Origin: Batillaria attramentaria
Taxonomy: Eukaryota; Mollusca; Gastropoda; Batillariidae
Length of the DNA stretch: 64,000 bases
Assembly: GCA_018292915.2 (NCBI GenBank)
Contig: JACVVK020000284.1
Coordinates: 87,501-151,500, forward strand
Reading direction: 5' to 3'
Below, one piece after another: positions 58,401 through 64,000 of this stretch (the first letter of the stretch is position 1; the number at the start of each line of letters is the position of its first letter). The notes under the pieces were generated by a model. It was not told where the DNA came from, made no database searches, and worked only from the letters and a program-made list of their open reading frames with translations. Made by a program: the position numbers and the translations under genes.

Positions 58401-59831
58401 GCGCCAAGACTGTCTTACGTCGTCTTCATGATGAATCGTCTGTCGTCATCGACACTGCCTCGCGGCGCGTGCGCGTTCAGCCGCTCCTGGTGCATCACGT
58501 GAGACAGCTTGGTCACGTGTCAGCTGACGATCAAGTGAGAAACACTTTTTTAAAGTTCAAAATCATGCTTCTGTGGTGTCTGATTTTGGCGGTTATACAC
58601 GTTACCCTAGGACAATCGGCGTTTAGTCCCACTAGTGAAAGGAATGATCATGCATATCATTAACACAAACAAGAAAACGCTGTCTGTTACCGCCTTCGTT
58701 GGTGTAGTTACTTCCCCCTGACCCCTACTCAGTTTGGCAACTAGATAAGTACCGACTTTCAAGAGAAGAGTACCCCAATGGAGACATGGAGTGGGAAGGA
58801 GGGGGGGGGGGGGTGTTGACGAGAAACTCTTTTTTAATGACGACCTATCGAACTGGCTTTTTAAATGGTGAAATCACAAACAAGGGGCTGGGGTGGAGAA
58901 GGAGGGTGGTGGATACTGCTTTTTTAAAAACGATATATAAATCGGGAATTTTCTTTGGCCTCACCAACAGGCCCGACTTCGCGTGGTGACGCTGCTGGGC
59001 CGCGTGCTGGTGAACGCAGAGCGCGAGCTCTACCTCAAGGACCAGGACACGGTGTATGGCTACGTACAGGGCGAGTGGCCACAGCTACAGCACGTGCTGC
59101 GTCAGGCCATTCACTGCACGGGCGACACGTTCCATGCCTTCCGCAAGGTAAAAACACGCACTAGTGAACTTTAAAGGCGCTAACGAATTTGATTTCGTTC
59201 TCGTTTCGCTTTACTTTGTTAGATCGATCCTTGGGACTGAAATCCTGTAGAGCTCTTAATTGCACGTTGCGTCATCAAAACGTGCGGGGAGGGGGGAGGC
59301 GGGGGGGGGGGGCAGCCCCGTGCTTTTACTACTATGGGGAACGTTTTGTTTGTCCGCCAGATGTGTGCCAGGTATCCATGGTGTCTCTCTTGTCCTGGGC
59401 CCGTATGTAAAAGTCGAGGTTAATTTAACCCACGGCTACCGGCCTAACCCAGACTAGGACAAAAGAAACCCAAAAGCAAAATTAGATTTAAAAAAAAAGG
59501 AAGCGAAGAAAGGAAGAAAAAATATTTCTATAACGGCTCAGGCACCTTGCTGGAATGGGCCCGCTTCTTGACTTAAAAGAAAATACAACAGAAAATTGAA
59601 CCCTAGAGCTAGTTTAGTTCGAGGTTAGCCTCTAGCCCGGGACTAAAAGCCCTAACCTCGACTTTCACATACGGGCCCTGGCCAGCACGTGTACAACGTG
59701 ATAAGCAAAGTGAAAGAGCCGTATAGGTTAGATGAAGCAATTCGGTAGCAAGGTTGATTACATCTCCCACACATACCGACAACTGGCGAAAAATTACTGA
59801 CCTCTGTTTTTATGGGTTCCTTCACACACAC

Positions 59832-59899
<68 letters not shown>

Positions 59900-62337
59900 A
59901 GAAAGTGCCAAGTTCTGCGATACATTAATTTTCATACAGGTGGCGTTTGAGGCGGAGAAACTGTTGGTGCGATGCTTTCCGGAAGAAGCCACAGAATTCT
60001 TCCGCAAAATGGCGGCTGCAGCGGTGAGGTTCGGAACACCACGTGACCAGGCTGCGTTGCAAGGTCTGATTGGCATGGCCATCACACAGAGTCGAGGTAA
60101 CGAACTCAGTTTATTTTGAACTCAGTAAAGTAAGAACTGTACATGTGTTGTTATGTAAAATACGCACAGCATGTATGTATGGAATGCATGTATACATTCA
60201 TGTACCATGAACAACAAGAATAAAAAAAGAAAAGAAAAAAAGTAAGAATTGTTGAGTGAGATTACAGGTGTTTTGCCGTCTGACTTTGCCGTCCTGGCCA
60301 ATGGCTAGGCGCTATTGTTTTCATTCACGTGTAGTCGTGTACTGTGTCCGTCCTTGACCCTACAGGCTTGGGGACTTTCCGTTATCCCAAGGTTCTTTGT
60401 TTCCCACTGTTTCACAATCTCCGATAAACAAGCATAATGTAGGTTTCACATTTGTCTGCTCGGTTTTATGCAACACGCACAATGGCACTAGCTGTTGTTT
60501 GTTTGTTTGTTTTAGGGAGTTCCCCCCCCCCCCCCTTTATTCTTAAAGTTGCGGGCCTTTTTGTGCAGTCAAAACCCTTTCCGCTGAAATAAAACGACCC
60601 TTCTTTCGTTTAGCTATGACGGGTTGGAAGGAGGCGATGGACTGTTTTGACCGCGCCTTACCCGTCATGCGTCAGGACCGGAAGTCCCTCGTTCTGCCCC
60701 GTCTGTTGTGTTCCATCGGGTCTGCTTACTTCCGGCTCAGTAGACATCAGGAAGCGGAAAAGTAAGTGTTAATTTTATGAAAATAGTACTTCTTTTTTTT
60801 GTTACCTCGATCTCTTGTAAACTAAAAGGGCAAAAACTAATCGTTTACAGACAATCCCAGACGGTCTACCCTCTGAAGTTGCTCCTTTGAATGTGTGTCT
60901 TTCTATACAGGTACTTGAAGGAGGCGCTGAAGACGTGCAGTGTGACACAGGCTGAGGTGGAACAAGTCAACTTCCTTCTCATTCAGGTCCGCTCTCTGCT
61001 GGCGCTGCCTTTGATTTTCAGAGGTAAGCACCCCACTTTCTTCACACAGACATACATACGTACGTACAGACAGACAGACAGACAGACAGAAACAACAACA
61101 GCCTCCCCCCCCCACCCGCATCCCAAAATAAACAAACAAACAAACAAACAAACAAAGTAAATAAATACGACAAAAATGAGAAAACAACAACAAACAGACA
61201 ACACAAAAACATTGTCTGCAGAAATGGTCTACTCTGTCTTAATCAAGTGTGCATAGGACCAAAGTAAATTTCGTTACAACCACAGTGCCTGTTGACTGCA
61301 GTGCAGACGACGTGTGTGTGTGTGTGTGCAGGCCAGTTTACAAAAGTCAAACCGCTGTTGCTGGAGACTCTGGACCTGTGTGACGCTCAACCCTACAAGG
61401 AACATCCACACAAGCCGGTCCTCATCAACAGTCTTGGGCTCGTCTACGAACGCAGTGAGTCACTAGCCTACCATACTGAGGCTAAAACTGTACAACGGGT
61501 CACCCATCCAACATTTCTAGGCTTCTTTAAATGTCCAATTCTGACATTTTTAGGCCTCTTAAAGACCATCCACCAACATTTCTAGGCTTCTTAAAGGATG
61601 AATACCAACATTTAGTTTTCTTAAAGGCCCACTCTCCGACATGCATACCGGCTTCCGGAAGGCCCAATTCCAACATGTCTAGGCATCTTAAAGGCACACC
61701 GTCCAACAATTCTAGGCCCCGTAAAAGACCAGTTCCAACTTTCTTGGCTTCTTACATTTCCAATTCCAGCATTTCTTGTCCTCTTAAAGTCCCAATCCCA
61801 ACACTTCTAGGCTTCTTAAAATCGCATCTTCCAACTTTCGTAGACGTCTTAAAGTCGAACCGTCCTACATTTCTAAGCCTCTGAAAGGCCCAATTTCAAC
61901 ATATTAATTTAGGCTTCTTTAAGGCGACAGTCCAACATTTCTAGTGTTCTTAAAGGCGCATCATCCAACATGTCTAGGCTTTTAATACGCGCGTAGTAAA
62001 CATGGAAATGGTGGGTTGAAAGGCAAGGCTTCCAGTCATTTCGTGTGCCGTCCTGCGTGCAGGTGGCGAGAGTCAAGAAAAGGCGTTGGGTTACTACCTG
62101 AAGTCTCTGTCAGAACGGCGTCGCTACATGAAGGTGGTACCACGTGACCTAGTTCCCCCACTCAACAACATCGGCATGCAGTTTTGTAAACGTGGATTTT
62201 ACAGTGAGTTGATATTGGCTGAAATTGTCAGTCACATTTTTTTTTTTGTATTTAAAAAGCGGTGAAATTTGATAAATTCCAAATCTTACAGACCTCTTGC
62301 GTGCATTTGATTGTTTGTTGAAGCTTTGCGAAAATTA

Positions 62338-62395
<58 letters not shown>

Positions 62396-62981
62396 GTGTG
62401 TAATCTTATCTTATCTTATCTGTTTGGGTTTTCCGCTTTGTTCTTATGCGTATTTGCTCTTGTGGGGAGCCGGGATAGCCGAGTGGTAGAGCGTTGGACT
62501 CTCAATGCTCGGGTCGTGAGTTCGAATCCCAGCTGGGGCCAAACATTTGTTCTGGCCTTTTTGCTCGTTGCCCCCGTCTTTGAAATCACCCTTACCTGGT
62601 GGAAAAGAACGTTAAAGTCATAAACACCCACCCCCACTCTCCCACCCACCCCTACTCCTGTATTTGCTCTTGGCAGCAAAATAGGGGGTAACGCACGTTA
62701 ACGTTGACTAAGAATTTCTTCACGATATTTTTTTTACTCCGGACTATTGTTTAAGCCTCATCCTCATTGCTGTTTTTTTTTTAATCCCATGTTTATTTTG
62801 CAGAACAAGCATTGCAGTACCTGGAGGAGGCAGCGTCTATCATGGGCGAAGCAACGCACTTCAGCACTGCCCTAACACAGCATCATCTTGGCCAGCTTTG
62901 TCTGCAAAGGTAGGGCACAGGCTTGTTAATTTCATCAGCCGTTTTTTGTTCCAGATTTCGTCTTATAACTGATTATTAATG

Positions 62982-63060
<79 letters not shown>

Positions 63061-63377
63061 ACACCAGCGGAGATTACAAGCGAGCAGAAGAGCACCTTCT
63101 TAAGGCAGCCCGAGTGTATTCCGAAGTCACACCAAAACATGACATACGTGCCAAGGTGGCGCTGTTCCAAGCCCACGTGTACATTACGCCACCATGCTAT
63201 GACGTCAGCAAAGTCAAGCAGTACCTGGCCGAAGCGTTTGAGATCTCGGAGGCGAAAGGTGACAACCTGACTGATCACTCCGCCTTGCTTGTAGCCATGT
63301 CCGCCGTTGAACACCGTCTGCAACTGGACGGATGGCAAGTCTGCAGATCACGTGATTTACTGGACTGGGCTTTGAAG
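55475..63377 (+). CDS. STAND-family NTPase with winged helix and TPR repeats, gene 2 (3' end outside the window)
   Basis: Exons: 55475-55606, 56596-57132, 58229-58534, 58971-59147, 59940-60096, 60614-60761, 60911-61023, 61332-61454, 62063-62203, 62804-62909, 63068-63377. This gives 750 residues ending at a phase-0 donor (GTATGA), so at least one further exon, matching gene 1 exon 12, should lie to the right. Exons 4-10 have the same lengths as in gene 1. Start ATG 55,475 follows ACAAA and is ten bases before the conserved LFVGR coding. Motifs: FVGR 7-10, P-loop GQPMVGKAS 32-40 (Ala39 for Thr/Ser), LLRLHALDP with His121 for the Walker B Asp, TTIVTSR 146-152, GLPPLV 196-201. The TPR part matches gene 1 repeat for repeat. 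Predicted cytosolic scaffold, probably a sensor; no effector domain visible. Introns hold MITEs, SINEs and a minisatellite. Confidence 0.8.
55858..56063. mobile_element. MITE with 42-bp inverted repeats and a telomere-like core
   Basis: Arms 55860-55901 and 56017-56058 are inverted copies with one mismatch (GAAGGCTATTATGGAGGGAA...). CAGAAAGATG lies on both sides (55848-55857, 56064-56073), a 10-bp duplication suggesting a Mutator-like element. Between the arms are degenerate CCCTAA/CCTAAA units. In gene 2 intron 1. Confidence 0.8.
56197..56439 (-). mobile_element. SINE-d copy, 3' half
   Basis: Tail (AATAATAAT), GTATTGTATAGGCGCTTTAC and body up to TGGGCTGAACATTTCCAAAG; head missing. In gene 2 intron 1. 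Confidence 0.75.
56596..57132 (+). other. Gene 2 exon 2: nucleotide-binding domain core
   Basis: Encodes residues 45-223, containing the degenerate Walker-B-like, TTIVTSR and GLPPLV motifs. Nine bases (three codons) longer than the gene 1 exon. Confidence 0.75.
57223..57420 (+). mobile_element. SINE-a copy with 14-bp target-site duplication
   Basis: Full length, with an expanded CCCACC tail, between TTTCGGATGCTTAA at 57209-57222 and 57421-57434. In gene 2 intron 2. Confidence 0.9.
57820..58171. mobile_element. Nested-palindrome MITE with 9-bp target-site duplication
   Basis: Outer inverted ends GCTCAC...TGGTATAGTTCGCCCGTTAG, with GTCACTGAC on both sides (57811-57819, 58172-58180), a Mutator-like duplication size. 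Inside is a second strong palindrome (GTGACCCTCCACCACGGAAT... / ...GTGGTGGAGGGTCAC, about 57,871-57,951). It ends only 57 bp before gene 2 exon 3. Confidence 0.8.
58229..58534 (+). other. Gene 2 exon 3: winged-helix region
   Basis: 102 codons, starting LLKEDPTFLMRDLGKEAEHV; the gene 1 exon lacks the segment EDPTFLMRDLG. The rest aligns throughout (GHVTTLAQLLDGTFS, TVLRRLHDESS, RRVRVQPLLVHHVRQ). The MHD-like His of gene 1 is Arg here. Confidence 0.65.
59394..59681. mobile_element. MITE-b copy 2 in gene 2 intron 4
   Basis: CCTGGGCCCGTATGTAAAAG...TCGAGGTTAA at one end and TAACCTCGACTTTCACATAC...GGGCCCTGG at the other. Inverted relative to 15,354-15,705 and without the GT expansion. Confidence 0.75.
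59825..59898. repeat. (CA)n microsatellite
   Basis: CA run ending 41 bp before gene 2 exon 5. Confidence 0.9.
61490..61985. repeat. Minisatellite, about 33-bp units
   Basis: Roughly 14 diverged units of the form CCAACATTTCTAGGCTTCTT + AAAGGCCCAATT fill most of gene 2 intron 8. One frame stays open for 117 codons because unit length is often a multiple of three; I do not regard it as coding. Confidence 0.85.
62339..62401. repeat. (TG)n microsatellite
   Basis: TG run followed by (TTATC)n, in gene 2 intron 9. Confidence 0.9.
62463..62659 (+). mobile_element. SINE-a copy with 13-bp target-site duplication
   Basis: Full length, between GTATTTGCTCTTG at 62450-62462 and 62660-62672. In gene 2 intron 9. 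Confidence 0.9.
62981..63060. repeat. (TG)n microsatellite abutting a splice acceptor
   Basis: About 39 TG units, ending 8 bp before the first base of gene 2 exon 11; the acceptor is TCACACCAG with no pyrimidine tract. Confidence 0.9.
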
Positions 63378-64000
63378 GTATGACATAGCCCGGCTGATAC
63401 AGCCCCCTTCAACGTTTAACCAAAGCTGCCGTGCCAGTTTAATGTACTACATTGTTGGTTTAGAAAGTTTTCTTAGGATGCTGTATACCTCTGTAACACG
63501 CGGGATGCACCCCCCCCCCCCCCCAGCGTGAGGTGCCTCGGGTCTCAGCAGCTTAAAGCTGGAAGTGCCCCGGGTCAATGCAGCTTGAGGCTAGAAGTGG
63601 CCCAGAGTCGAACGAGCCGGGGAGTGTATCTGGCTTATTACGCTGGCATATCCGTTACTCGCGATTCGTAGTGGACACCAAGTAACGTGGATGAGTTGCA
63701 GTTTATGTTTTTGACAAGAGCACTTTCAGCTCACCTTTGTTCTGATTGTCTTGCAAGACCAAATTAATACGACAGTTTTTTGTTTGTTTGTTTGTTTGTT
63801 GGGTTTTTGTTTGTTTGTTGTTTGTTTTTTTTTTTTTTTTTTTTTTGGGGGGGGGGGGGGTAGGAAGTAATTGATATCGCTTCTTCTTGTTTTTTTTTTT
63901 TTTTTCTTTTTTCTTTCAAGAAATTGTAGGAATTGAATTCAGTTATGCTTGCAAGACCTTACTGCTAAAACTATAAAGAAAATAAATGTATGTCCATTCT
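63378..64000. other. Gene 2 intron 11 (start), low complexity
   Basis: Contains C-, T- and G-homopolymers and a (TTTG)n stretch at about 63,780-63,850. No exon seen; the last exon is expected further right. Confidence 0.5.

Larger units (their letters stand above)
59940..63377 (+). other. Gene 2 exons 5-11: TPR array
   Basis: Residues 375-750. Repeats include [95 protein letters not shown] and LLKAARVYSEVTP. Helix-turn-helix spacing and consensus residues fit TPRs better than in gene 1. Confidence 0.75.

Overview
The window is animal nuclear DNA. It has intron-split genes with GT-AG splice sites, very dense dinucleotide microsatellites, several tRNA-derived SINE families, non-LTR retrotransposons and many inverted-repeat (MITE-like) elements. 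The combination of WAP-domain secreted proteins, NB-ARC/TPR genes and a 'craniofacial development protein 2-like' (RTE-type) retroelement suggests a lophotrochozoan, most likely a mollusc and perhaps a gastropod. That assignment is inference; nothing in the window fixes the species.

Three protein-coding genes are supported, all on the + strand. (1) About 10.4-25.7 kb: a five-exon gene for a small secreted protein (predicted 206 aa) with a signal peptide and two complete WAP four-disulfide cores. (2) About 36.7-51.4 kb: a twelve-exon gene for a STAND-type NTPase (NB-ARC/NACHT-like) followed by a winged-helix region, a TPR array and a long disordered tail (predicted 1150 aa). (3) About 55.5 kb to beyond the right edge: a tandem paralogue of gene 2, with eleven exons visible and the last expected outside the window. 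The exon boundaries and intron phases of genes 2 and 3 match one for one.

The pair is the most interesting content. Both copies begin almost directly at the nucleotide-binding domain, with no Death, CARD or TIR domain visible. Both carry the same unusual changes at the Walker A Thr/Ser and the Walker B acidic position. Parts of exons 1 and 4 are nearly identical between the copies while neighbouring parts are diverged, which suggests gene conversion.

The remaining sequence is repeat-derived. It includes a complete but frameshifted RTE-like LINE (39,933-43,228, minus) with a 14-bp target-site duplication in intron 3 of gene 2; four SINE families (called SINE-a to SINE-d here), SINE-a having at least seven copies with clean 11-14-bp target-site duplications; 3' fragments of other LINEs; several MITE families, some with 8-10-bp duplications of hAT or Mutator type; and minisatellites. 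Intergenic spans 1-10.4 kb, 25.7-36.6 kb and 51.5-55.4 kb contain no gene I can support.
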